The notes: generated from the sequence alone by a model not told the origin. 64,000 nt of DNA from Xylocopa sonorina (GCF_050948175.1 NC_135200.1:2108001-2172000), one strand, 5' to 3'; shown: positions 1 to 12,231, counted from the first letter of the stretch. Program-made: numbers and translations.

Positions 1-214
1 GTCTATCGGTACTCTAGTTTATAGCATAGATACAGCAATTAACATAAATACGTTTATGTTGATACAATGATTGATTTTTATGCCTTCTCGAATGCAGATG
101 GAAAACAATTTGCTTTCTTCTTCTTCTTCATCATAAATATATACGTTTTCATGAACCAATTACAACATTGCGCGTAAATTTCATTCCCTTTTTTTTCTTT
201 TTTTTTCTTTACAG

Positions 215-273
215 GATCGACATTCAAAATAGAGTATAGTTTGTGGGATAACTTATTCGCCGCCAATTTTTAA
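215..273 (+). CDS. possible terminal coding exon of an unseen upstream gene
   Basis: A strong polypyrimidine tract followed by ACAG ends at 214. After it, one frame reads STFKIEYSLWDNLFAANF and then TAA at 271-273, as a last coding exon would. No partner exon could be recognised in bases 1-190 and the short peptide matches no family I know. The opposite strand shows a TTG-started ORF over the same bases that is not convincing. This is inference from the splice-acceptor look and the reading frame only. Confidence 0.25.
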
Positions 274-592
274 AAACTAGCATGCCGTTCTATATGAAAT
301 ATATTCATATATAGTAACAGGTAATCAGTTTACAAGAACACGTCGGTGCATGGAAGTGTTGTTACACATTCGAAGACGATCACTGTGCACCCAAGTTGAA
401 GACGCTTATTCTAACCGAATAATATCTGGGGTTACCTAACTTGTTTAATATTAAAGTAATCGAGAATTTTTTATACATGTACCGCTAATCCTGCATTCAT
501 GATTCTGGCACTGAATTCTTTAAACTGCCGACGGATAATAAGTAAACAGTACCGCGTGATTATTGACGACTGTACGAATATTTTCCTATGAG
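274..592. other. intergenic, upstream of glycerol kinase
   Basis: No coding frame, RNA gene or repeat stands out here. It should hold the glycerol kinase promoter and 5' leader because the first coding exon begins at 593, but no individual promoter element could be assigned. Confidence 0.4.
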
Positions 593-3500
593 ATGAATAA
601 AAATGAGTCGACAAGTAGATATGGACCCCTCGTCGGTGCAATCGATGAAGGGACAAGTAGTGCTCGATTTTTGGTATTAAAACTTTACTCAGCATTCATA
701 ATACGAATCTAGCTTGGTGTCTTCAATTTTAATCTTTAATGTATCTAACAAACTAAACTAAAGTAAACTCTTAATATACCATTGTTACTACGGTTTATTT
801 GTTGCACTTTAAAAGTGATGATTACATAAAAAATTTGCTAAACATTTGTTACATCTAATTATATTTATTACTATTGTATAAAGTGCGACTATTTTTTATG
901 TTATGTTAATTTTTTATTATTATATTTATATGTATATATTAACGTGTACATTGTTATCTTAGGTTTTTGCTGCAGATACAGCTGAAGTATTAACATATCA
1001 TCAAATCTCAATATCACAATCATGCCCAAAAGAGGGATGGGTTGAACAAGATCCTATGGAAATATTAGAAGCAGTCAGAGAATGCCTTCATCAGACTGTA
1101 TTTAATTTAAGGCAACTTACCATAGACCCTAGTGATATAGTTGCGGTTGGTATAACAAACCAAAGAGAAACTACAGTTGTATGGGACTCTATTACAGGAG
1201 AACCGTTGTACAATGCTATAGGTAATTATTGATATAAATAATTATTGGCTCGACACAAGAATTTTGTTGATTTTTTAATTATACATAAATTGTTTGCAAT
1301 AGCTGAAATTTGCTTATATATTAGTTGCAATAAATAAAAGCTTATAGTAAATCTAAATGATTGTTGGAGATGTCCTAATTTAATAGTAAATAAATAAACA
1401 ATTGTAAAAGTGTCATGTGTGTAATAAGGCTAGACCTCGTACAACAATGTTTATCTAAAAAGGAGTTCAATTTTTGCTAGGTCAGAATGTAATCAAGAAC
1501 TAAAATTATAAAATAATGAGTAATGCTTAAAATTAACTTAATTATTTTTAATGTTGCATAGTTTAAGAAATTCAAAAGTAAATGAAATATTTTAATTTAT
1601 TATGTTACAGTATGGATGGATATGAGAACCACTTTAATTGCGGATAACGTATTAAAAAAGATACGTAATCGAAATAAAGACTATCTGAAACCCCTTTGTG
1701 GTTTACCGATTAGTCCATATTTCAGTGCTTTAAAATTAATGTGGTTGTTGGAGAATGTACCGTGTATTCGCGAGGCTATACATAATAAACGGTGTATGTT
1801 TGGTACTATTGATACTTGGCTAATTTGGGTTAGTTTGATAACTATTTGCTTCTGGTCAAGCATAACTTTGTATAAAAACTAGACGATTTCTTTCTCTTTT
1901 GGGTAGAATTTAACTGGTGGAACAAATTTTGGTGTTCACGCCACTGATGTCACAAATGCTTCAAGAACAATGCTAATGAATATCACAACTCTAAAATGGG
2001 ATCCAACATTGTTATCATTTTTTAATATACCCATAGAAATTTTACCTGAAATTCGTAGTTCATCGGAAATATATGGTTATATACAAGATGATGTCCTAGC
2101 TGGTGTACCAATATCAGGAGTTTGCATCTCTTATAATAAATTTATTTATCTATAAAATAATAATTACCTGGAAATAAATACATATTTCTATAGTGTTTAG
2201 GTGATCAACAGTCTGCATTGGTAGGTCAAATGTGTTTACAAAAAGGACTGGCGAAAAGTACTTATGGGACAGGTTGTTTTCTTTTGTATAATACTGGAAC
2301 TGCTGTAAGTATTCTGCTTTAAAGTATTCTAATTTCTTTACTAATTAAATGTTAATAAAGATCTTTTAAGATTGTAGATTCGTCTCATGGGTTATTAACA
2401 ACAGTTGCTTATCAGTTTGGTCCACAAACACCACCAGTGTATGCCCTAGAAGGCTCGGTAGCTATAGCTGGAGCTGTATTTCATTGGTTAAGGGATAATC
2501 TCGGAATACTGACCGACATGAAAGACATTGAACCTCTTGTTGAACAAATTCCAAACGATAATCACACTATGTTTGTGCCTGCATTTGCTGGATTATATGC
2601 TCCATATTGGAGGAAAGATGCAAGAGGGTAAATAATACACAAACATATCATCATAATTATGTCGACAATACACCATTAGAAACCTTAATCGATTCTACTG
2701 TCACATATCCCTTGCAAAGTGTTAATATTTCAGTGTTATATGTGGAATTACTGAAGACACTAATAGTACACATATTATAAAGGCAGCTTTGCAAGCCATT
2801 TGTTTTCAGACAAGAGACATTTTAGAAGCCATGAAGGAGGATACTGGTTTTATGTTACCTAAATTGTTAGTAGATGGTGCTATGACCAATAATAATTTAT
2901 TGATGCAAATGCAAGCAAACATTTGTGGAGTACCAGTTGGTAAGTGAAATAATTTTCAACAAACATTTAATTCGCGTAATAGAAATTAAATTCACGTATG
3001 ATGTATCTCAAAAGTACTTAGACTGGATTCGAATAACATTCAAATATATAACATTAATTATTAAATATTTCTGTACATACACATATAGTGTATACTTCTT
3101 TAGTACTGACTTCAAATTGGTTAGTCCGATAGTCTTAATCTATATAGTGTAAAAAAATCTTCGATGATTTAATTGTAGTATCATGCTTTAAAGATAAAAC
3201 AGAATTGTATAGAAAAAAAACACACTACAATAGTCTAGAAGTGAGGAATTAGGAAAATAGGTTGTTGCTGCAATATCACATTGCCTGCTTTTTAATTAAA
3301 AAAAAATACTATTCAATGGTTGCTTAATGTTTACCTTGCTCCTATTTTACACCCATAGCAGATCTGGAAAAAGCTGCTTTGCAAAACAGCATAGATAACT
3401 TAAAATATTCGTATCTTTAGAGAGGTGTTGTGTGAACAAAGTTCAAATAGAAATGGTCAACCGATATATCAAAAAAGAATGAGTTAAAACTTTTATACAT

Positions 3501-3988
3501 AAAATTAATTGAAAAATTTTATAAGATAGTGAGGCCATTAATGTGTGAAACTACTGCACTTGGGGTTGCAATAGCTGCAGGCAGTGCAGATGGAATACGC
3601 AAATGGGATATTAAAATAGATGCTACTGTGCCAAGTGATATCTTCCTACCTGCTATAACTGAAAATGGTATACACGTTTGTATTTAAATAAATTTCTTTA
3701 CTCTTATAATTTAATCCTTAACAAATAATATTTTGTCCAGAACGAGATGTATTATATTCACGGTGGAAGATGGCTATTAATCGTAGTTTCGATTGGGAGC
3801 TAGTAACTGATACCAGTGGTATACTTGTTTCGAATTTAAACATTCGGATTTAAGTAACTTATTTAAAACTTTAGATATTTTTTATTACAGATGCTACATG
3901 GAATATCCACAAAGCAACTGCTCCTGGCATTTTTCTGATGAGTACAATACTTTTGCTTATGATCGCTAATTACCATTCTGTGTTATGA
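593..3988 (+). CDS. GK: glycerol kinase (ATP:glycerol 3-phosphotransferase)
   Basis: Phosphorylates glycerol to glycerol 3-phosphate with ATP, feeding lipid synthesis and glycolysis. Ten exons: 593-673, 963-1221, 1611-1828, 1907-2119, 2194-2304, 2371-2627, 2734-2939, 3530-3667, 3741-3818 and 3891-3988. The lengths sum to 1659 nt, i.e. 552 residues with no frame error. Family motifs seen: GAIDEGTSSARF (residues 15-26, the FGGY phosphate-binding start), GWVEQDP, TNQRETT, CLGDQQSALVGQMC (from about 258), HGLLTTVAY and DGAMTNNNLLMQMQANICG (about 427-445). The last exon encodes a hydrophobic tail (GIFLMSTILLLMIANY) like the membrane tail of animal GK isoforms linked to mitochondria. Start chosen at the only in-frame ATG before the DEGTSS motif. 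An AATAAA lies at 4157-4162. The tail is read directly; mitochondrial anchoring is inferred from the family. Confidence 0.93.
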
Positions 3989-4249
3989 CTGAAGGAGCAC
4001 AGAACCATGTATTATATTTGCCACAGATAATGCATTTGGGCAGGTCCTGTTTGCTAACAAATATTTAGATTATTGCTTAATATAATAATATTGATCATTA
4101 AACTTTGTAAAAGTAATGTTATTTATAAGTATGAAGAAAACTAAAGAACAAATACAAATAAAGATGCCATAATACTGTGATAATTTGAATGTTAAATGAT
4201 ATATAGGAGATATAGAAAAGATTGTTTGGAGGTAAACAAAACTTGAGAT

Positions 4250-5842
4250 CTATCTCGTATATTGATATTTATTGTTATTTTCATTTGAAATGTTCATATT
4301 ATTACATGATTGAATTTCAATTATTTGAGTTCTAATATCAGTCACATATTTGTTTGTCGTTTTGTTCTTTTCTGTTACCGTTTGTTTTATATTTGATATT
4401 GTAGGAACATCCTGTTTAAAATTATATGAAATATTATACACAATCAGGAACAAAAAAATATGATCAACCAAAAAAATAACTTTAGGTATCACCATTAAAG
4501 TATCAGTGGTAGAAGTTTGAGCTGTAACAAGCGATGTAACGAGCCAAACATCGTTTCGTATATAATTAATATCCAGTCGCATTCGTTGCGGCACAAGTAT
4601 TCGTGAGATGAGTGAACGGCAAGCTTGCGACACGTTTGGTTCTTTAGGAAACGTAACTCTATTTTGTACTTGCTATATCATCGAAAAAAGAACGTAGAAA
4701 AATTTTTATTTGAAAAATAGTATAGTAAGAATAAAATTTTTACTAATCGAGTTAATGTACTTCGCTTTGTTTTTTTTTTTTATTTTATTTTTTTTCTCTT
4801 TTTTTTTCTTTAAATGTACCTGGATACCTTTAGAAGTTGGCTGTAATTGGTATCATCAAATGGCAGTCGACCATAAACCATTGCATAAAGTACTACACCC
4901 ATAGACCACACATCAGATAATTGAGGTAAATACGGAACTCCTTTTAATATTTCTGGCGATGCGTACGCATAACTTCCGCAGAAAGTTTCACTTAATGGAG
5001 CTACGCCGTTTTTTGGCTTCATTTGCCCACGTGCAAATCCGAAATCAGATAATTTAATATTGTAATTCTGATCCATTAAAAGGTTTTCGCATTTGATGTC
5101 TCTTGAATAAAAGTCATTTAATTATGTAAAATGGGGCTAAATGTACCATCAAACTTCTTTTTACCTATGTACTACACCACGTCCGTGACAGTAATCGATA
5201 GCTTCCAATAATTGCCGAAACCATCGGCGACTACGGAATTCATCGATAAATGTATCACGTCTTATCATATCCAATAAACTACCATTTCGAGCATATTCCA
5301 TAATAATGTAAACACTAGAATTCAAATATTTTTATAATTACTAAATATAAAAGTACGATAAATGGAAAAAACATAGAATAAATTGATTCCCTTAAATAGC
5401 ACGATGAATTAACTAACCGATGAGTTGTTTCGATTGCTTGAAGGAAACGAATCAAATTCGGATGTTTCAAACCTTTGACAACTTCGATTTCTCGAGGTAA
5501 AAATTTTTTGAAATAATCCCCTGGTGCTTGGAATTTTGAAACAATTTTTATTGCTACTTGGCAATCATGTCGATCAGATTTTGCAATCTTTCATTACAAT
5601 TGTTTTGTTAATAATTTACCAATATTTAACAATTAATTTAATTGGTTTCTTAATGTTAATATATAATTTAAATACATATATACTTTTACAGTAGCGTACG
5701 AGCCTGCTCCAATCGTTTTACCAAGTGTGTAACCATGCGATTCGAGAACAGTTAATTTCTTTTCTGATTTTTCGTTACTTTTGTCTTCCACAGCTTTTAA
5801 TAAGGATTTCGGGGAATTTTCTTCTATTGGTGTAGTTGCCAT
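4250..5842 (-). CDS. testis-specific serine/threonine kinase (TSSK family)
   Basis: A CAMK-group protein kinase of the TSSK family, which acts in spermatid development in animals. Exons on the minus strand: 5842-5684, 5587-5418, 5314-5165, 5101-4828 and 4672-4250, giving 391 residues with consistent phases. Seen: glycine loop GAGSYATV (45-52), VAIK lysine 67, HRDIKCEN with catalytic Asp161, DFG at 179-181, and activation segment SETFCGSYAYASPE (197-210), which is typical of TSSKs. The last exon carries the end of the kinase lobe (SLISRILVPQRMRLDINYI), then a low-complexity tail. That tail contains a T-rich 81-nt segment (4412-4492) bounded by GT and AG that could be a small in-frame intron; removing it gives 364 residues. 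Lies tail-to-tail with glycerol kinase and head-to-head with RBM8A. Which TSSK paralogue it is cannot be decided. Confidence 0.88.
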
Positions 5843-6447
5843 TTTATGTGTAAACCGTTATTGCGTGACTAGAACTTTTAATGTTTAATAATTCGAATGA
5901 AAGCATTATTACGCCGTTTATTGCTTTTTATACTCTTAAATTAATTTTAGTACCCATGAGGATAGCATTTTACTTGTTGCGTTACATTTTCAGAGGGTTT
6001 TTAGAGGAAAATTGACATTGCGTCACTTATCAATTTGTTGATTACAAATTGAAATTTGGCGCGATGCTCTCTACATAATGTAAAAAATTCAATAGCAAAC
6101 ATTTGAAATACGACTACTATCGATAGCATATACGTGTTATGACTTTATAACTAATGATATGTAAGAATAACTATTTTCATAGTTAATGAATACCATGTGT
6201 AAAAATCATTAAAAGATAAAACGCCTGCAAATACTTATATAATGCGAATATTAGATGGTGAAACTATTGCAACCGAATATCGTCCCTTGTGGCTAAGGAT
6301 GGACCAATGAATAGACCATTGAATAGACCATTATGCTCTCATATTATTTACCCTTCTAGGTAATATGTACTTAATGATTATAGCAATTTGTATTCATTAT
6401 ATCGTTAAAAACACGGTATTTTGTTGAGTGTTTAAAAAACTTTAATT
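5843..6447. promoter_or_regulatory. divergent intergenic region between the TSSK gene and RBM8A
   Basis: About 600 bp separates the start codons of two genes reading outward, so both promoters should lie here. Seen: AT-rich sequence with a short imperfect repeat around 6303-6332 (units of the type AATGAATAGACCATT). No TATA box or initiator could be assigned with confidence. Confidence 0.4.
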
Positions 6448-7790
6448 ATGGCAGATGTGCTAGATATTGATAACGCAGAAGAATTCGAAGTGGACGATGA
6501 AGGCGATCGTAAGTTTAAATAATATTTTGTGGTGGCCTTATGATTACTTCCTTCTTTCGTCATAACCTCTTTCAATCACAATTTCATTTACAATTGTTTT
6601 CAGTTATTAACCATAATTTTTATTAATATTTTCATTTCAACTTTTTTAGAAGGTATTGCTCGCTTGAAGGAAAAAGCGAAGAGAAGAAAAGGTAGAGGAC
6701 ACGGTGCAGAATTGGTTTCCACTCGAGATGACGTTGGTCATTATGAGTCGATGAACGTTGTCGAAGAAGATGATGACGAACCAGGTCCACAAAGATGTAA
6801 GAAAGTATTTTAAACACTTTGTATTGTTACTATTATTATTTATTTATTTACTAACCCCTGTGTCTGGGGATATTCATCTAATAAGTTGTTTCATCTTAAT
6901 CTTACCATAACTTTACAACGTTTTATTGTAACTGTGCTTGTACCCTAAATTATGTTGTTCTCCTTCCATACGTATTATGTGACACATTCATCTTATTTTA
7001 ATATTATTGATTTTATTTATTATTTATCATTTTCCTTAAGCTATAGTTTGATTTCATCAATTGATGCATAGATAGAATGCTTTGCAGTTATTCATAATTT
7101 GTGTTCACAGTAATGGTTACGTAACGAGTTTCTTGGCTGTTTTACATTAGGTTTACGCATTCCAACCTCCGTGTTTTAAGAGAATATGTTGGTATAATGG
7201 TACAATTACAAGGAACATTGTATCTGTCTGTCACCAGTTTTTTCAGAATCAAGTTCATATGTTCACTTTTGCCTGTTTCAGTGTTCTTTAAACTTCCCCC
7301 TATTTCTTTTCCAAAGAATATTCTTGTAGTATGGCAATTTTCTACTAAGATCATACTTTATACAAATTACTTAAGTTCTTAATTTTAACATATTTACAAA
7401 AAGAAATTTGTATTTTATAGCTGTGGAGGGATGGATTTTATTTATAAATTCAGTGCACGAAGAGGCCCAAGAAGATGATATTCAAGATAAGTTTTCAGAA
7501 TTTGGACAAATAAAAAATTTACATTTGAATTTGGATAGAAGAACAGGATTCTTGAAAGGATATGCTCTGATAGAATATGAAACATTTAAAGAAGCTCAAG
7601 CAGCAAAAGATGCTTTAAATGGAACAGAAATCTTAGAACAACCTATTTCAGTTGACTGGTGTTTTGTAAAAGGACCAAAGAAGTAAGATATATTTCATCA
7701 TAAGTATAACTAAATTATTTATTTTTAAGTATTAACAAATTAATTTTATTTTGTTGCAGAATTAAAAAGAGGAGTCATAGGAGACGATAA
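6448..7790 (+). CDS. RBM8A: RNA-binding protein 8A (Y14/Tsunagi), exon junction complex core
   Basis: Y14 pairs with Mago nashi in the exon junction complex deposited on spliced mRNA, acting in mRNA localisation, nonsense-mediated decay and splicing. Exons 6448-6508, 6650-6796, 7421-7682 and 7760-7790 sum to 501 nt, 166 residues. Seen: acidic N-terminus MADVLDIDNAEEFEVDDEGD, then a basic stretch (KEKAKRRKGRG). One RRM spans about residues 72-152, with RNP2 ILFINSV and RNP1 KGYALIEY, and the C-terminus is Arg-rich (KKRSHRRR). The length fits the family. Intron 2 holds one arm of an inverted repeat whose other arm is in the 3' flank. AATAAA-like signals occur near 7885-7900. Confidence 0.95.
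6985..7116. repeat. inverted repeat arm 1, in RBM8A intron 2
   Basis: This 132-bp stretch is the reverse complement of 7947-8074. Aligned by eye there are nine substitutions and one 4-base insertion (ATAG) over 128 paired bases, about 93% identity. The core CTATAGTTTGATTTCATCAA is identical. The two arms enclose exons 3 and 4, so the pre-mRNA could form a long duplex. Confidence 0.9.
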
Positions 7791-7946
7791 GAGAAGAAAG
7801 TAATATTAAAAACTCTTTTTTTTTTTTTCTTGTAACTATCCTAAACAAGAAAAAGATTGTTTTGTATTTCTTGGATATTGTAAAAATAAAAAAAATAAAA
7901 AAAGGAAGTATCGGAAATAATACAATTTGCTTATAATATTCTTATA

Positions 7947-8074
7947 CCATTACTGCGAACATAAATTATGAATAACTTCAAAGCGTTCTATGCATCAATT
8001 GATGAAATCAAACTATAGCTCAAAGAAAATGATAAATAATCAATAAAATCAGTAATATTAAAATAAAATGAATG
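7947..8074. repeat. inverted repeat arm 2, 3' flank of RBM8A
   Basis: Reverse-complement partner of 6985-7116. It begins 157 bp after the RBM8A stop and ends 18 bp before the stop of the minus-strand ORF at 8092-8475, so it could lie in the 3' UTR of either gene. No terminal repeats or target-site duplication were evident, which points to a local inverted duplication more than to a DNA transposon. Confidence 0.9.
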
Positions 8075-8091
8075 TTGGTATTTTATGTAAA

Positions 8092-8475
8092 TTACATGAA
8101 TTTAATTGAAGTAATTAAATAATTAGCACACATGCCATTATTAATCCTTTGCACTCGACAATTAAAAGGTGTCCATTTTAAATTATTAGAGTCTTGTGGG
8201 GCATTGCTGCCATTTTTGGATTCGCTGTCTATTACTCTAATTTTCCAATTTTTTACACCTAATACTATATCATTATCTTCATCACTACTTTCATTTTCTC
8301 TATCACTGATCTCATTGTAAATACAATTAATCTCGCGTTTCACGAGTTCAAAATCAAATTCAACTTCACTCGAGCTAATTTCCTTTCTGAATTCAATTTT
8401 TGTAGGGCCTCCAAACTTAAAATCGGTCGATGAGAAACTCGAATTGCCACATGGTCGCCAATGACCAAACGTCAT
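8092..8475 (-). CDS. small acidic uncharacterised protein
   Basis: An open frame beginning MTFGHWRPCGNSSFSS at the ATG at 8475-8473 encodes about 127 residues. A GTG five codons upstream also lies in frame, but ATG is the sensible start. It has a Ser/Glu/Asp-rich centre (SDRENESSDEDND) followed by GVKNWKIRVIDSESK; no membrane segment or known domain was seen. It is long for this AT-rich background and is not antisense to a known coding exon. It lies tail-to-tail with RBM8A and 300 bp downstream of its own-strand neighbour Rpt5. It could be a lineage-specific gene, one exon of a larger gene, or chance. I do not recognise it. Confidence 0.45.
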   Translation of the reverse strand: MTFGHWRPCGNSSFSSTDFKFGGPTKIEFRKEISSSEVEFDFELVKREINCIYNEISDRENESSDEDNDIVLGVKNWKIRVIDSESKNGSNAPQDSNNLKWTPFNCRVQRINNGMCANYLITSIKFM

Positions 8476-8684
8476 GGTCCTACAAGGCACGTGTGGAGCG
8501 ATAAGCGTGTTCTCGAAGGATCTTGCTACGAGGTGGGGAAGGTGATCATGTAGAAAGTTAATTCGATAATTTTAAGGTTTTAATTTCTTACTGAAATTTA
8601 ATTCTGTTTATAGTTATTACAGTCTCTATCTTTATATTTATTATCGAATGTATCTTAATAAATAAAACATTGAATAAAATATAC

Positions 8685-10386
8685 TTAGGCATAATAATTA
8701 AGATTAGCTTTCTTCTTTGCTTGAACTTCGTTAATAGCTTCCATTAAATCTTCGTGTGTAACTGCTGTTGCATTGCGCCTTAATGCTATCATACCCTATG
8801 AAAAGAGAGCAGAAATTAGATACTTAAATTACATTAAGTTAAAATTTAAAAGATGAAAGTACGACTTACCGCTTCTACGCAAACGGCTTTACATTGAGCG
8901 CCATTAAAATCATCAGTGGATCTTGATAATTCTTCAAAATTAACATCCGGAGACATGTTCATTTTTCGCGAATGAATTTGCATGATACGTGCTCTAGCTT
9001 CCTCATTTGGATGAGGAAACTCTATTTTTCTATCTAAACGACCAGATCTTAATAAGGCTGGATCTAAAATATCTACCCTGTTTGTAGCAGCTATTACTTT
9101 AATGTCCGCGGTCGAACTGAATCCATCCAATTGATTTAACAATTCCAACATAGTACGTTGAACCTCTCTGTCACCAGCTTTTTCAGAATCGAATCGTTTT
9201 GTTCCAATTGCATCTAATTCGTCTATGAAAATAATCGCCGGTGTTTTTTCTTTTGCAAGTGAAAATGCATCCCTTACTAATTTTGCACCATCTCCAATAA
9301 ACATTTGTACGAGCTGTGGTCCTGCTAGTTTCAAAAAAGTGGACTTTGTTTGCGCAGCACAAGCCCTAGCTAACAAAGTTTTGCCAGTTCCTGGTGGACC
9401 ATATAACAGTACACCCTTAGGAGGTTGAATACCTAGATTTTCAAATTTCTCCTTATGTGTCATAGGCAGGACTACAGCTTCTATCAATTCCTGAATTTGT
9501 TTGTCCAAACCACCAATATCCGAATATTGCTCCGTTGGTCGTTCGTCCACCTCCATGGCTTTGACTCTTGCATCATATTCAGCAGGCAATGTTTCAAGAA
9601 CAAGATAACTGTCCTTATTTACGCCAACCAAGTCACCTGGCTTTAATGCTTCCGCATCAACCAATCCAATCACAGGCAGAAAATATGTTTGACGAGTAGA
9701 AGTTTTAATAACAGCACATTTACCTTTCCTTTGTGCATCTAAATCAACAACTGCACCATCTTCTTCCCCCATATCTTGAGGGTCCACATCCAATAATTCT
9801 ATAACGTTAGATACTAAATATGGCAAGGTTTTGTTAACTTTAATCTTTTCTGTATTTTCTTTAATTTTATCATTCTGTGCCTGAAGTTCATGGGAAATGC
9901 GCATAACTTCACTTTTCATAATTTTAATTTCATTGTCCAACAAACGTGTACGAGAGACAACTTCATCTGTAGACATTCTCCAAACCTCTTCACCCAAACT
10001 GTCCTGTAAAACAAATAATAAAATCTTTTATTTCATATTCAGAAAACATAAGATCTATCATATTTACAAGCTAAAAGAATTTTAAACATAAAAGATATCG
10101 AACTTTGATAAATAAGCTATATAGTTTTGTCAGTTTAAATATCCCTTTCTAGTAATTATAATAAAATTCATTACACATTGACTAATTTACACTTTTTTAA
10201 GCAGCACATGTGCACTTAGATATCGTATACCGCATACGACGTAAAAAGAATAAAAGTATTATATATTGCTCTTCATATTCATATATTAGATATGCTTGTC
10301 ATCCCACCTTAACCTATTCGAGATTAATTAGAATTGTATACCTCTTCTCCATCTTCCCAAAGAGATTTATCTTCAAGAGTAGCCAT
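8685..10386 (-). CDS. PSMC3: 26S proteasome regulatory subunit 6A (Rpt5/PSMC3), AAA ATPase
   Basis: One of six ATPases of the proteasome base that unfold ubiquitinated substrates and open the 20S gate. Exons 10386-10342 (MATLEDKSLWEDGEE), 10003-8870 and 8795-8685 sum to 1290 nt, 429 residues. Seen: N-terminal coiled coil (about 30-70); OB-fold region (KTLPYLVSNVIELLDVDP onward); Walker A GPPGTGKT (217-224); Walker B IIFIDE (272-277); second region of homology ending RSGRLDRKIEFP. The extreme C-terminus is NYYA, fitting the HbYX gate-opening motif of this subunit. The intron after exon 1 spans 10004-10341. The protein is complete and highly conserved. Confidence 0.97.
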
Positions 10387-12231
10387 TTATTGTATGTAAA
10401 TTTATTGTTTGTACAACGTCAAAAATCCTAAATCCTAAATCCTTTGTAAGAAGATATATTTCACAAATTTTGCTTAGCAGTAAAGTCCACCACACGTAAC
10501 AATTGCTACATTAGCAATGTTTTTAGCTTCGAATTCCTTTCTATGCTTTCTTATTTTATGACCGAAAATGTTTCATAGGGTTTCAACTTACGAGTTACAT
10601 TTATAATGTATTTTACATTTAAAATAATATTATCAAAACAAACAATAGTATATACAAAACATGACATTTTTTAATACATTATTGTTAAATAATATATTAA
10701 ACATTATAACGGAAATCTAGTTGTATTAGTCACATAAATATTTTTCTTAGATGCTATTTTACAAACTATTCTTACCAACTACTATATACAAATATTACTA
10801 GGTAGAGACTAGATTATTTCTTATGTTAATCTTATGTTAACTATCCTAGAACTAGCCTCAAAATACTATTTTATTCTAATTTGCTTATTCTAGCTTAACT
10901 TAGATGGCACCTCGTGATTCTTTTTGATGCCGATCACCAGACGATAGTTTACTTCTCTGTCGATAACAATGTACGACTAGTTAAAACACTCTTCGCAGAG
11001 ATGACGGTACTAGTATCCACCATATAGTATATTATTATATCATATACTATTGTATATTATTGAAATATATTAATTCATTAATTATTTCTTCTTTCTATTG
11101 TATATATCAGAATGTAGCACATAAAGTCGCATAAAATGTATCCTTAAGGTACACCATTTATTTGTACAGTGGAATAACTGCTGGTCCATTAAATGAAATT
11201 AATACCATATATATGTTGTACAAGTAACATTTTAACTAATATACGTGTATATATATATATATATATATTTGCATTGATTTACAATTAATACAGAATGTTT
11301 ACGTATTTGTATACGTGTGTGTGGATGCTAAAATAATCCTAACATAGCTTCAGATATTTGGAAATTATTATAATACATTATACAATATTATGCTGAAAAT
11401 TGGCTGCTTAATAAAGACTTAACTTATCTTTACACTTTACTTCTTTACAAGTATTAGTCATTGCAATATAAAAATTTATGCATGTTTTTGTGGCATCACT
11501 TTACCGAGAAAATTTTACTATAATACAAAAGAATACTAAATGGAAAGACTGCGTTTTTCATCACCGTTTGAAAAAATTTGCAATTATATATAGTAAATAC
11601 AAAATTACTATATTAAATTTCGTCTATTTTGTGTTTATCGAAATTGTTTAATTTTACCGATGCACGAATTTCACGTTTCTTAGTAATAAAAATTAACCAA
11701 TTTTTTACAATACTAATTCTTATCCTTATGCTATTCTTAATGAAATATAAATAAAATCGATAGATTAAAAACATCTTTTGTAACATGATAACAAAAATAC
11801 TTATAAGTACTTTTAGATAACTGTATAAGAATTACAAAATCTATCACCATAGTGATACGTGTATTCTTTATACCACATTGTTATGATAACTTTACAATGA
11901 TCCGTTCATTGTATACAATTGTTAAACCAGCTACCAGCAATTTGATAATCGAATCTTCATCGTTGAAACTTCGCCGCGTCATCTCAGCTGAAGTAAACGA
12001 ATACTGTACATAATTCCTTTATGAATTCCACTACCATCCATCATACATTTCTTAATTATTGCATCCTCTGCTGTTGATAAAAACACCGTTTAATACGATT
12101 ATAATGCACCAAATCGTTGTCCAGGAGTAAAAGGTAATGATACTGACAGAAGTCACACACAAAATCTTTGTATAGCGCGGTTCTATAAATAATAATAAAG
12201 TCATTTGTTTTTTTTCAAGCGATTTAAAGGA
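10387..12231. other. gene-free stretch between Rpt5 and the E2 gene
   Basis: About 1.8 kb of AT-rich DNA with no supported coding frame. The first few hundred bases should hold the Rpt5 promoter. The rest is likely 3' UTR of the minus-strand E2 gene that ends at 12232. A short (TA)n run lies near 11249-11270. Confidence 0.5.

Noticed and set aside
78..266. Minus-strand frame starting AANKLSHKLYSILNVDP
   Set aside because: It begins at TTG, is Lys-rich from a T tract read backwards, and the plus strand offers a better acceptor-exon reading.
4250..4633. Stand-alone small membrane protein gene
   Set aside because: Its first residue is GTG and its start continues the TSSK kinase lobe (SLISRILVPQRMRL); joined with 4634-4672 it is the last exon of that gene.
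9225..9646. Plus-strand frames opposite Rpt5
   Set aside because: Antisense shadows of a conserved AAA ATPase exon.
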